This document shows positions 53,281-61,176 of a DNA stretch of 64,000 bases, in pieces. The DNA is from an uncultured Clostridia bacterium. GTDB lineage: Bacteria; Bacillota; Clostridia; Oscillospirales; Acutalibacteraceae. Positions within the stretch are counted from its first letter, which is position 1. Every line of letters starts with the position of its first letter. Where the stretch lies: the NCBI GenBank assembly GCA_937916395.1, contig CALFTN010000007.1, forward strand, positions 1 through 64,000, read 5' to 3'. Both the position numbers and the translations under genes were made by a program. The notes beneath the pieces are model-generated. The model was not told the origin of the DNA. It searched no databases and saw only the letters and a program-made list of their open reading frames with translations.

Positions 53281-54366
53281 TTATACAATAAATTCGAGCT
53301 TTTTTACTGATGCAACCATTTGGCTAAAATCAGTATGAAAGTATCGTGCTGTAACAGAAATATTGCTATGTCCAAGTAGCGTTTTAATGCTTTGTATATC
53401 CACACCACTGGCTACGCACCTGGATGCAAATGTGTGTCTGAGTACGTGGAAGCTCGCTTCTTCAATTCCACAATCTTTTAAATACTTTTTAAATTGATAC
53501 TGTAGAACTCTTGGTTCAATTACAGGATGGTAAGGCTTGCTCATAAAGTTTTGCTCATCACTTAACCTGAACTTTTCTATTTCTACGTTTATAAAAATAG
53601 GGATAGGTATTATCCTGAATGAGCTTTCAGATTTCGGTTCGCTTACTATAAGCTCGGTAGTATTGGTGTTTCCTTTCCTTAAACGCTGCATTGACTTATT
53701 TATAGTCATAACTCCGTCTTTAATATCTTTCCACTGCAGAGCGCAAAGCTCACCGATTCTGACCCCTGTATATAGTGCAACAAGAACACCCAACTTATAA
53801 ATATCCATATCCTTAATTAAATAGTTTGTAAGTTTCCGTTGCTCTTCGACTGAAAGCACTCGCATTTCTTGTCGCTTTCGTTTGAGATATATTATATCAA
53901 TCATAGGTAAAGCGTATTGCCGGCTACCGTATTTCAGACAGGTTTTTATAAATACCAAAATGCCATTTACCGTTGTAGCAGATAAACCAGAAGCCAGCTT
54001 TTCATCCGAAAATTGTTTTACTACAATAGGAGTTAGGTATATAACTTGATATTTACCAATCTGGTTTTCAATATGATTATGATATATATAATCATACTTC
54101 TGGTAAGAAGAAGGCTTGAGCCTGTTTTGATTAAGATAAAGCCATTCAAGAACCAATGCACTTAATGTAATAGTTCGCTTTATAACGTTTTGTGGCATAA
54201 GTGTTATTTGGCTTATGATTTCTAATCGTTTTTCCTTAACCTCGTTATAACTCTTGGCATATACAGAAGCGTATTTCTTTTTACCGAATTCATCATATCC
54301 TTTTACATATCGCGCTTCCCAATATCCATCCTTGCGTTTAAAAATGTTTTCTCCACGTCTTCCCAT
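53281..54366 (-). CDS. Tyrosine recombinase/integrase
   Basis: A 361-aa phage-type integrase. An AP2-like arm-binding N-terminus (GENIFKRKDGYWEARYVKGYDEFGKKKYASVYAKSY shown over about 4-38), a SAM-like core-binding domain (about 70-150) and the catalytic domain: Arg in ALYTGVRIGELCALQW, HVLRH box in FHVLRHTFASRC, and Tyr in ARYFHTDF. All catalytic residues are present. It lies between RM and the transposase region; the flanking 19-bp inverted repeats may be arm or crossover sites. Could move or invert this segment independently of the IS1595 transposases. Confidence 0.9.
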   Translation of the reverse strand: MGRRGENIFKRKDGYWEARYVKGYDEFGKKKYASVYAKSYNEVKEKRLEIISQITLMPQNVIKRTITLSALVLEWLYLNQNRLKPSSYQKYDYIYHNHIENQIGKYQVIYLTPIVVKQFSDEKLASGLSATTVNGILVFIKTCLKYGSRQYALPMIDIIYLKRKRQEMRVLSVEEQRKLTNYLIKDMDIYKLGVLVALYTGVRIGELCALQWKDIKDGVMTINKSMQRLRKGNTNTTELIVSEPKSESSFRIIPIPIFINVEIEKFRLSDEQNFMSKPYHPVIEPRVLQYQFKKYLKDCGIEEASFHVLRHTFASRCVASGVDIQSIKTLLGHSNISVTARYFHTDFSQMVASVKKLEFIV

Positions 54367-54471
54367 AAATAAAATCCTTTCTACCAACGTTACTACAACA
54401 CTGAATCAGTATATTGTGCTATGATTCTCAAAATTTTTAGTAAATTACTATATAAATATAGTGTTTTACTC

Positions 54472-54499
54472 TTGCAAACTTGTTGAATCATGTTATAAT
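54472..54499 (+). promoter_or_regulatory. Promoter for candidate RNA
   Basis: TTGCAA (54472-54477), a 16-bp spacer and TATAAT (54494-54499), pointing away from the integrase with no CDS following on that strand until 55202. Confidence 0.65.
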
Positions 54500-54505
54500 A
54501 ATGAC

Positions 54506-54650
54506 ATAAATTGGAAGTTTTTGTTATATAAGAATAAAAACTTCTGCGAAAAACTCCTTGTGAGTTTACGCATGGGAGCCGTGTTTTCTCCCTCTAATTA
54601 TGTTATGTGCCTGTTGAAACAGGAACCCCAACATATTTAAGAAAAATTTT
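54506..54650 (+). ncRNA. Candidate structured RNA
   Basis: Four local hairpins follow the promoter: GAAGTTTTT/AAAAACTTC (54514-54544), GGGAG/CTCCC (54574-54592), TATGTT/AACATA (54599-54635) and, inside it, CCTGTT/AACAGG (54610-54623). The motif TTATGTTATGTGC also occurs near the left end of the transposon (41514). No T-run end is seen, so the 3' end is a guess. Confidence 0.45.
54535..54553 (-). repeat. 19-bp inverted repeat beside the integrase, right
   Basis: TAAAAACTTCTGCGAAAAA, the perfect reverse complement of 53176-53194. Confidence 0.85.
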
Positions 54651-54670
54651 TAAATGGATGAAAATCAATG

Positions 54671-54714
54671 AAAAAAATCCTCGCTGACTTTGCGTTGCAA
54701 GGTCGGCAAGGATT
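54671..54714 (-). terminator. Terminator (minus strand)
   Basis: AATCCTTGCCGACC / GGTCAGC-like GAGGATT long hairpin followed by seven T on the minus strand. Confidence 0.75.
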
Positions 54715-54730
54715 CATTGTTTTTCATCTT

Positions 54731-55165
54731 TTATTTTTTTACGGTTCTTGGTTTCCTTTTGGGGTATTCTGCATCCGCAGGAATAAGCCATGTTTCACCA
54801 TACTTTGCTATCCCTGATATTCTTCCATCTGTGCACATTCTTCTGACTATAGCATCTTTTTTGTTATATTTTTCTGCAAACTCACTTACCGTAATAAATT
54901 TTGCTGGTGTCACAATATCTTTAAACAAGTTTTTATCGTACACAACCAAGGTGAAATCATCTTCAACAAAAGCAAGTGTTTGCCCCTGAACATCTTTCAT
55001 ATTTGTGCAGTTAACATTCCAATAACCATCATTACCCTTAATAGTATTTGCTTTGTCAAACCCTGCAAGTATCTTTCTCAAAACATTCTCGTCAGCAGCT
55101 AAAACACTACCATTCGAACAACAAACCTTAATTTCTTTTTTTACTGAAATAATACGAAGTATCAA
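54731..55165 (-). CDS. HTH DNA-binding protein
   Basis: About 144 aa. The C-terminal 55 residues form an excisionase/MerR-like helix-turn-helix (FITVSEFAEKYNKKDAIVRRM, then GRISGIAKYGETWLIPADAEYPKRKPR, whose Trp-Leu-Ile-Pro pattern is typical of this family). The N-terminal half may bind another protein or a ligand. TTG 55165 follows GAAAGGA by 9 bp. It is divergent from the LHH-transposase gene with only about 36 bp between starts, so it probably regulates that gene. Confidence 0.7.
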   Translation of the reverse strand: MILRIISVKKEIKVCCSNGSVLAADENVLRKILAGFDKANTIKGNDGYWNVNCTNMKDVQGQTLAFVEDDFTLVVYDKNLFKDIVTPAKFITVSEFAEKYNKKDAIVRRMCTDGRISGIAKYGETWLIPADAEYPKRKPRTVKK

Positions 55166-55201
55166 AAAATCAAATCCTTTCAAATGAGGTGAAATTAAAT
55201 T

Positions 55202-57673
55202 ATGAATAATAAATCTACTGACACAAATCTTGAGCTTTTTAATGAGCTCGGTAGTCTTTGTACCAAAATCAAAGTCAATGAAATGTCAAAGCAAAAAGAA
55301 CAAATAATAAAAGAAAGTCCGTACTCAGATAAGATTAATGAGTATATAACTTCTTACGATGAGTTTTTCTATTATTGCTCTTTACAGCTTAAAGAAGCTG
55401 TGGTAACTCGTTCTGCATTAATACGTGAAATTGATTTAGAATTATTTGTTACTCTAAAAGGAAAAACGAATAGAGAACTTATGCGTAGTGGTGCTTCTCC
55501 ATTTGCATTTGATGATGCGGACGGTGAAATAGAACTACACCATATAGGTCAAGATATAAATAGTCCATTTGCAGAATTAACACGTGAAGAGCATCGACAA
55601 TTAGGAAACTATGCACTTTTACACCAAAACTCTGAAAGCTGGCGTGATGATGAATTTAAAAATAATATATATGGTAAGGAACGATATAATTACTGGAAAG
55701 CAAGAGTAGATGAGGAATACACGATTTTATGTAATGCCCCTGAATATCCAAAAGAAAAGTGCGATTTTGAAAAACTTGATGAAGTTACATACGGAATTCG
55801 TGATGCAGTTGAATTTCTTTTTTCAAAAAGTACAGTAGATGAGTTGAATTACTTTGGTGAGCTTGCAAATAACTATGCATTCTCAAAAACTATGGGAGTG
55901 AATGATTTTGAGGATTTAACAAGACAAATGTATATTGATGAAAGCATCAAATGTCCTAAATGTAATTCCGAAGATTATTCTTGCAATGGAAATTATAATA
56001 CATCTTCAGAAAAAGTCAAACGCTACAAATGTAAGAATTGTGAAAATGTATTTACATTAAAGCAAAACTCAATTATTTCAAACAGTAATTTGAAGTTTTT
56101 CGATTGGATGAAGTTAATTAACTGTTTATACAATGGATATTCAATAGAAAAAACCGCAAAAATCTGTGGTGTTTCTCCAAGATGTGTACACGATAACAGA
56201 TTAAAGTTGTTTTATGCTTTAAAACTTCTTGATGATGAAGTTAAGCTTGATGGAAATGTTGTGATTGATGAAACCTACTTCCCTGTAAGCTATAAGGGGA
56301 ATCATTCAAAGAATGCAGATTTTGTATTGCCAAGGGTTCAACATAAGCGCGGAAATGAAAATCATAATACGGGATTAGGTAATGATGTTGTTTGTGTAGC
56401 CTGTGCATTAGATGAAACAGGTAACTCTGTTGCACGAGTTGCAGGACTTGGTGCACCGAATTATTATGAATTAATGGATGTATTTGATAAATGCATTGAT
56501 AAAGAAAGTGTAACTTGTATTTATTCAGACAAAGCGAAAGCTTCAAAATGCTTTGCAGAAAGTAAAGGAATACCTATTAAACAAGGTGTAATGAATTTCA
56601 AGGGTAATAATCCGTCGTACACACGAGAAGGACGTGAGATTGATAGAAATCTTCAAAGGATAGGCTCCTACCACTCAAGGCTTAAAAAGTTTATGAGAAA
56701 ATTTGTTGGTGTTTCTTCTAAATTGTTACCAGGATATTTATATCTCTTTGCTTTTAAAGAGCGTGAAAAAACTTTTGGTAATTCAGAATTTCAAAAGCTT
56801 TTTGTAATTTTAGCCACACCAAATCTTTACAAATCAGTAGAAGTATTAGCAGAAGAATATAAAATTAATACTGTTACAAAATTTATACCAAAAGCAACTA
56901 AAGATGTAACATATATTAAAAATCTCGAAGTCGCAAAAAAGATGGGTGAAGCATATTCTTCTGGTAAAACGCAAATGGAAATAGGCAAAGAGTTTGGTGT
57001 ATGCGATACTACTGTAAGAAAAATCCTAAAACAATTAGAGTTGTGTGGATATTTTTATTTCAAGCCAGAGAAAGAAATAAAGAAAAAAACAAAAAAATTA
57101 GTATATAAATATGAATACGACGAACGAGATTTAGAGATATTTAACCTAAAAGAAAATTGGACTGGCACAGATACCGAGTTTCTTGATTATATTGAAAACA
57201 AATACAACCTAAAACGGAATTACATATGGAGTGTCATAGCAAGTCAGCGAAAAATCAATGCACTAAAAGGTATAAAATCATCTGATAAATATGAATTCAA
57301 CGACGAGAGAATAAGCACACGAGAGACTTATTTAAAAATATATAAAGAGTTTTGTCCTGATTTAGAAATTACTTTTGATATACTACCAAGTGCATGTGTA
57401 AATAATATACCAAGCAATCAATTCTTCTTTATACACAACAGTTATTTAGTACATCGAATGTATCTAAGGGGGGTTAGGCGATTATCGTTTGAGGATACAA
57501 TAAATAGAAATCGTGCTATATGTGTTGATTACTTAAACTGGCAAGGTACAGGAGCAGAATTTTTTGAAGTCACTACAAAAAAATATTTTATTAGCAAAAT
57601 TTATTTGTATGAAATAATATGTGACTTTTTCAAAGCAAATCCCGAACAATATATAAACAAACTTGAATATTAA
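55202..57673 (+). CDS. LHH nuclease-IS1595 transposase fusion
   Basis: An 823-aa protein. N-terminal 95-175: LHH/HNH-family nuclease signature (GEIELHHIGQDINSPFAELTREEH, His113, His114, His131, His141). 251-280: zinc ribbon CPKC..CKNC. About 290-520: IS1595-type DDE transposase (DETYFPVSYKGNH, YSDKAKASKCF, then SYHSRLKKFMRKFVGVSSK). After 560: HTH (MEIGKEFGVCDTTVRKIL) and further helical repeats. Overlaps the other transposase tail-to-tail. GAGGTG before ATG. The nuclease is normally found in secreted polymorphic toxins; a fusion to a transposase is unusual. Confidence 0.82.
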   Translation: MNNKSTDTNLELFNELGSLCTKIKVNEMSKQKEQIIKESPYSDKINEYITSYDEFFYYCSLQLKEAVVTRSALIREIDLELFVTLKGKTNRELMRSGASPFAFDDADGEIELHHIGQDINSPFAELTREEHRQLGNYALLHQNSESWRDDEFKNNIYGKERYNYWKARVDEEYTILCNAPEYPKEKCDFEKLDEVTYGIRDAVEFLFSKSTVDELNYFGELANNYAFSKTMGVNDFEDLTRQMYIDESIKCPKCNSEDYSCNGNYNTSSEKVKRYKCKNCENVFTLKQNSIISNSNLKFFDWMKLINCLYNGYSIEKTAKICGVSPRCVHDNRLKLFYALKLLDDEVKLDGNVVIDETYFPVSYKGNHSKNADFVLPRVQHKRGNENHNTGLGNDVVCVACALDETGNSVARVAGLGAPNYYELMDVFDKCIDKESVTCIYSDKAKASKCFAESKGIPIKQGVMNFKGNNPSYTREGREIDRNLQRIGSYHSRLKKFMRKFVGVSSKLLPGYLYLFAFKEREKTFGNSEFQKLFVILATPNLYKSVEVLAEEYKINTVTKFIPKATKDVTYIKNLEVAKKMGEAYSSGKTQMEIGKEFGVCDTTVRKILKQLELCGYFYFKPEKEIKKKTKKLVYKYEYDERDLEIFNLKENWTGTDTEFLDYIENKYNLKRNYIWSVIASQRKINALKGIKSSDKYEFNDERISTRETYLKIYKEFCPDLEITFDILPSACVNNIPSNQFFFIHNSYLVHRMYLRGVRRLSFEDTINRNRAICVDYLNWQGTGAEFFEVTTKKYFISKIYLYEIICDFFKANPEQYINKLEY

Positions 57674-58725
57674 GCTGCAAAAGGAATTGGTGGAAAATCT
57701 GCTAATTCCTTTTCTGATATATATGTGTTTCTTGAGTTAATCATTTCACTTGTCTGTTTCTCTAATGTAGCAGAAGCTATTTTCTTACAGTTTTCAATCC
57801 AAATAAACAAGCTGATATAATGATTTAAATATTTTGTTGAAACACCATTGTATGGTCTTAAAAACTTTCTTATACGAGAATGTATGTTATTTATATTTTG
57901 TATATGAAATGCGCCTTTTACTTCTGGTGGGCTATGCACATCTTTAGGATTAATATGTGCTTGCATCTGAATGTGAGAGATACCATTTCTATCTTCAAAA
58001 TATTTCTTTATGCAAGACGATTTATCTGATAACAATAATGAATCAGGAACAAGTCTATAATCAAATGCGTGAGAAATCATTTTTAAAGTGGTCTGGCCCG
58101 CACCTAAAACTTCTGCATAGCTTTGACCGTTTCTTTCATAACCGCACATTACACAAGCCTTAGAAGAAAGTGGATAAGCACCGTCTGTACTACCTCTTTT
58201 GTGAGGTTCTCTTGGCATTTTAAATTTCTTACTAAACTTATGATTGCCTTTATAGCTAATAGGAATATACATTTCATCAATTTCAATAACACCACTTAAA
58301 ACACGGTTGTCCTGTTCGTGAGAAAGAGCATCAAGAATCTTGTGTCTCCAGACAAACGCTGTACGCACACAAATCTCACACTCTTTAGCACATACTTCGA
58401 GTGATGCTCGTTGAAGTGTTAATTTGATAAACTTTTCCCATACCTCATAATCCTTACGGGTATAAGAAACAACAGAAAAAGAATCGTGAACAAAAAGAGT
58501 TCCGCAATCCTTGCACTTGAAGCGTTGTTTACCGTTCTTATCTTTTCCATACTTGGAAATTCGGTCACTGCTACAGCGACGACAATTACATACATTGTCA
58601 TCGTCACAAGGTTGCGGAGCATCCTGATTTTGTTTAATTATTTGTAATATCTTATTTGCACAGATGTCGAGTTCATCTGCGCTGAGTGTATTAAATTGAG
58701 AAAGGAATGCCTTAAAATCTTTCAT
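57670..58725 (-). CDS. IS1595-family transposase
   Basis: A 351-aa protein. NVCNCRRCSSDRI and FKCKDCGTLF make the zinc ribbon; EIDEMYIPISYKGNHKFSKKF, LLLSDKSSCIKKYF and NINNIHSRIRKFLRPYNGVSTKYL are the ISXO2/IS1595 DDE core. The stretch DEMYIPISYKGNH matches the DETYFPVSYKGNH of the fusion protein next door, so the two are related. ATG 58725 has AGAGG 7 bp upstream. Convergent overlap (3-4 bp) with the fusion gene. Confidence 0.9.
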   Translation of the reverse strand: MKDFKAFLSQFNTLSADELDICANKILQIIKQNQDAPQPCDDDNVCNCRRCSSDRISKYGKDKNGKQRFKCKDCGTLFVHDSFSVVSYTRKDYEVWEKFIKLTLQRASLEVCAKECEICVRTAFVWRHKILDALSHEQDNRVLSGVIEIDEMYIPISYKGNHKFSKKFKMPREPHKRGSTDGAYPLSSKACVMCGYERNGQSYAEVLGAGQTTLKMISHAFDYRLVPDSLLLSDKSSCIKKYFEDRNGISHIQMQAHINPKDVHSPPEVKGAFHIQNINNIHSRIRKFLRPYNGVSTKYLNHYISLFIWIENCKKIASATLEKQTSEMINSRNTYISEKELADFPPIPFAA

Positions 58726-58763
58726 ATTCATACCTCTTAACAATCACTAATCTTCACAATTAT

Positions 58764-58792
58764 ATTATAGCGTAATCGCTACATTTTGTCAA
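58764..58792 (-). promoter_or_regulatory. Transposase promoter with palindrome
   Basis: On the minus strand TTGACA (58792-58787), a 17-bp spacer and TATAAT (58769-58764). The palindrome TAGCG-TAAT-CGCTA (58768-58781) covers the spacer and part of the -10, a likely repressor site. Confidence 0.75.
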
Positions 58793-58850
58793 GAGGCAAA
58801 TGCATAAAAATTCAATAAAATCAACGCTTTAAGCCATATTTTTTATATTT

Positions 58851-58873
58851 CAACAATATTGCTCAAGACAGCC
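58851..58873 (-). repeat. Right terminal inverted repeat of the transposon
   Basis: Read inward from 58873: GGCTGTCTTGAGCAATATTGTTG. Confidence 0.7.
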
Positions 58874-58971
58874 CTTCGAAGAGAGGGGGACCGCGCGCAA
58901 GCGTGGTGGAGAGTTCTTTGCAACGAGCTAACCTAAAAAATGCAGTTCGTCGGTAAACAAACGCCGAAGGC

Positions 58972-59044
58972 ATATCTCACACGAACAACGTGAGTGTATA
59001 TCGTATCGTAAGATATATCGCATTTACTTTAGCAAATATATCGT
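58972..59044. repeat. Three successive hairpins ending in TATATCG
   Basis: Three units each end in TATATCG: a CTCACACG/CGTGAG arm, a GTATCGTAAGA unit and a CATTTACTTTAGCAAA unit. It lies in the 190-bp stretch right of the transposon; nothing else is seen there apart from the GC-rich flank GGACCGCGCGCAAGCGTGG (58889-58907). Confidence 0.55.
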
Positions 59045-59045
59045 A

Positions 59046-59086
59046 AAAACCCTGCCATTCTCAATTTGTGAAAATGACAGGGTTTT
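59046..59086 (-). terminator. Terminator, deacetylase gene
   Basis: AAAACCCTGTCATT / AATGGCAGGGTTTT stem with T-rich ends. Confidence 0.8.
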
Positions 59087-59110
59087 AAATATATATTCTA
59101 TTAAAATTTA

Positions 59111-60994
59111 TTATTTTGCTGAGGAATACGCCACGCCGTTTTGCATTGCAATGCCTCTTGCTTCCATCATCTCAGAAACTGTAACTAACTGATACCCCTG
59201 CTCTATGAGCCATGGAACAATTATTTCTGTAGCTTCAGCTGTGGAGTCGTATAAATCGTGCATTAATATTATAGAACCGTCAAAGACAGAACCTTTTATA
59301 CTGTTAACAACAGAGTCAGCGTTGCGGTATTTCCAGTCAAGCGTATCAACAGACCACATTATGATTGGGTAAGCTGTATTCTGCCTTACTGTATCTGTTT
59401 TGTAAGAGCCTCCAGGTGGTCTCATTAAAACAGGACTAACGCCGGTAATCGCTGCAACTCTTATATCTGTGTTTGAAAGCTCAGCTTTTAATTCTTCTGT
59501 GGTAAGAGAGGTGATTTTAGCGTGGTTGTAGGTATGGTTTCCTATCTCACAGCCTAAGTCATACGCTCTTTTTATCTGGTAACTATAAGAATTAACTCTT
59601 GAGCCAACAACGAAGAAGGTTGCTCTTGAATTATATGCTTCTAGTGTGTTAAGAATTCTGGTTGTAGCACTATTTGAAGGACCATCGTCATAAGTAAGAG
59701 CAACCATTGGCTTACTTGGGTCAACTACTCTGACAGGACTGAAGTCAGAGTTTACAGTTATTGTTTCACCTGTACTTCCATATACGCTTTCGCCATTTTT
59801 ATACCATGAAGCTACAGTGTAGGTGTACTGTGAACCAGCAACTATATTCCTGTCGGTATAAGCAAAATTTGAATTGTTTCTTGTCGTGTGAATTTCAACC
59901 CAATTGCCTGCATCATTCTTTTTGTAGATAGCATAGTAATCTGCATTTTTAACACCGTTCCAGGTAATTCTGACGCCATTTGAAGTAAGCACCAGATTGA
60001 TGTTTTGAGGTGGCTCTACTTTACATGCAGTAATTGATGTTGAGGTGTTTGAATATTTATCAGAAATTGCCTTGACGCGATAATAATATTCCACGCCCAA
60101 AACAGTGTCTTTATCTGTGCAATCAAAGGTATTTGCAGAAACGGTTTTAACACTTTCCCATTTGCCACCTTCAATTTTTCTGAGAAGCTTATATTTTTTT
60201 GCTCCCTCAACCTTTTCCCAATAAACCTTTATACCAGATTCTGTGTTTTTATAGTTCTTTATAATAGGTGCAGATATGAAGATATTTGATTTGTTTTTCT
60301 CCATTGAGCTTCTTGAACCGTTGCTTTCGACCGCGGCTACGCCATAATAAGCTTTTTCTCCATTTTCTGCTTTTGTGTCAATAAAAGAAAATGTATCACC
60401 GTTAACTGTATCAATTTTTGCCCATTTGCCACTATCTTCAGTTTTCTTAAAGATTTTATATTCTGTAGCTGTAGGGTGCTTTTCCCAGCTTATAGAAACA
60501 CCCTCAGACTTATTTTTAATTGTGATTTCTGGTGAGGAAATGAAATGTAATGACACACCAGAATGATTAAATTTGCTTCTGACACCTTTACAAAAGGCAT
60601 CGATTGAATAAGTGTAATCAGTTGAATTATTAACAGTTTTATCGACAAAACAAGTTGTTTTGTTATTTGTTATGGTTCCAATAATAATCCAATGGTTATT
60701 TGGAGTTTTTCTGTAAATATTGTACCCCTCTGCATTAGCCACAGGCTTCCATTTGATTTTTGCACCTGAAGAAGTGGCTTGAACAGAAATAAGCGTTGGT
60801 GTAGCGAGTGATGATGGTATAGGGTCTCTCATCATAATTGATGGGATGTTTTTGTAAATTCTTATAGAGTTAAGCGAATAGTTGTAATTAATTTGTATAC
60901 TATCAGCAGGCTTGTGAAGAGTGAATGTCAATATACTCATACAAAAAAGCCAGACAGAAAAAACTAATAAGCTTATATATTTTTTCTTTTTCAA
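59111..60994 (-). CDS. Polysaccharide deacetylase with FN3 repeats
   Basis: About 627 aa: an N-terminal membrane helix (ISLLVFSVWLFCMSILTF), four fibronectin type III-like repeats (about 60-425), then a NodB deacetylase domain: ALTYDDGPSN, GNHTYNH, RPPGGSY, MWSVDTLDW and ILMHDLYD. It removes acetyl groups from peptidoglycan or another glycan outside the cell. The start is uncertain: TTG 60994 fits the protein, but the ribosome site is weak. Similar FN3 repeats occur in the amidase at 34056. Confidence 0.85.
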   Translation of the reverse strand: MKKKKYISLLVFSVWLFCMSILTFTLHKPADSIQINYNYSLNSIRIYKNIPSIMMRDPIPSSLATPTLISVQATSSGAKIKWKPVANAEGYNIYRKTPNNHWIIIGTITNNKTTCFVDKTVNNSTDYTYSIDAFCKGVRSKFNHSGVSLHFISSPEITIKNKSEGVSISWEKHPTATEYKIFKKTEDSGKWAKIDTVNGDTFSFIDTKAENGEKAYYGVAAVESNGSRSSMEKNKSNIFISAPIIKNYKNTESGIKVYWEKVEGAKKYKLLRKIEGGKWESVKTVSANTFDCTDKDTVLGVEYYYRVKAISDKYSNTSTSITACKVEPPQNINLVLTSNGVRITWNGVKNADYYAIYKKNDAGNWVEIHTTRNNSNFAYTDRNIVAGSQYTYTVASWYKNGESVYGSTGETITVNSDFSPVRVVDPSKPMVALTYDDGPSNSATTRILNTLEAYNSRATFFVVGSRVNSYSYQIKRAYDLGCEIGNHTYNHAKITSLTTEELKAELSNTDIRVAAITGVSPVLMRPPGGSYKTDTVRQNTAYPIIMWSVDTLDWKYRNADSVVNSIKGSVFDGSIILMHDLYDSTAEATEIIVPWLIEQGYQLVTVSEMMEARGIAMQNGVAYSSAK

Positions 60995-61176
60995 GGTTGC
61001 ATCTTCTTTCTTGCCTAATCGACGTTTTTCGACAAGAATATTATATAACAACAAAATAAGTATTTCAATGGAAATAACAATATTGTAAAAAATTGAATAT
61101 ATTTTAATACTTCAATTGTAAAAACGGAAAATTTGTGATAAAATATTACAAATATAACATTTGTAAGGTGGATTTT

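Larger units (their letters stand above)
41309..58881. mobile_element. IS1595-type 17.56-kb transposon with cargo
   Basis: A 17,557-bp segment (41317-58873) with imperfect inverted ends (first 23 bp 19/23 alike) flanked by an 8-bp direct repeat CTTCGAAG (41309-41316, 58874-58881). Two IS1595-type transposase genes lie at the right end. Eight-bp target duplication is the norm for the family. Joining the flanks with one CTTCGAAG gives the palindrome CCTCTCTTCGAAGAGAGG, a normal intergenic hairpin. Cargo: 41960-54366 on the minus strand, plus 54731-55165. CTTCGAAG is itself a palindrome, which weakens the duplication evidence somewhat. Confidence 0.7.

Noticed and set aside
53281..54366. Recombinase-driven phase switch of the specificity subunit
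   Set aside because: No second specificity gene or partial recognition domain is present in the window, so it is kept only as a possibility.
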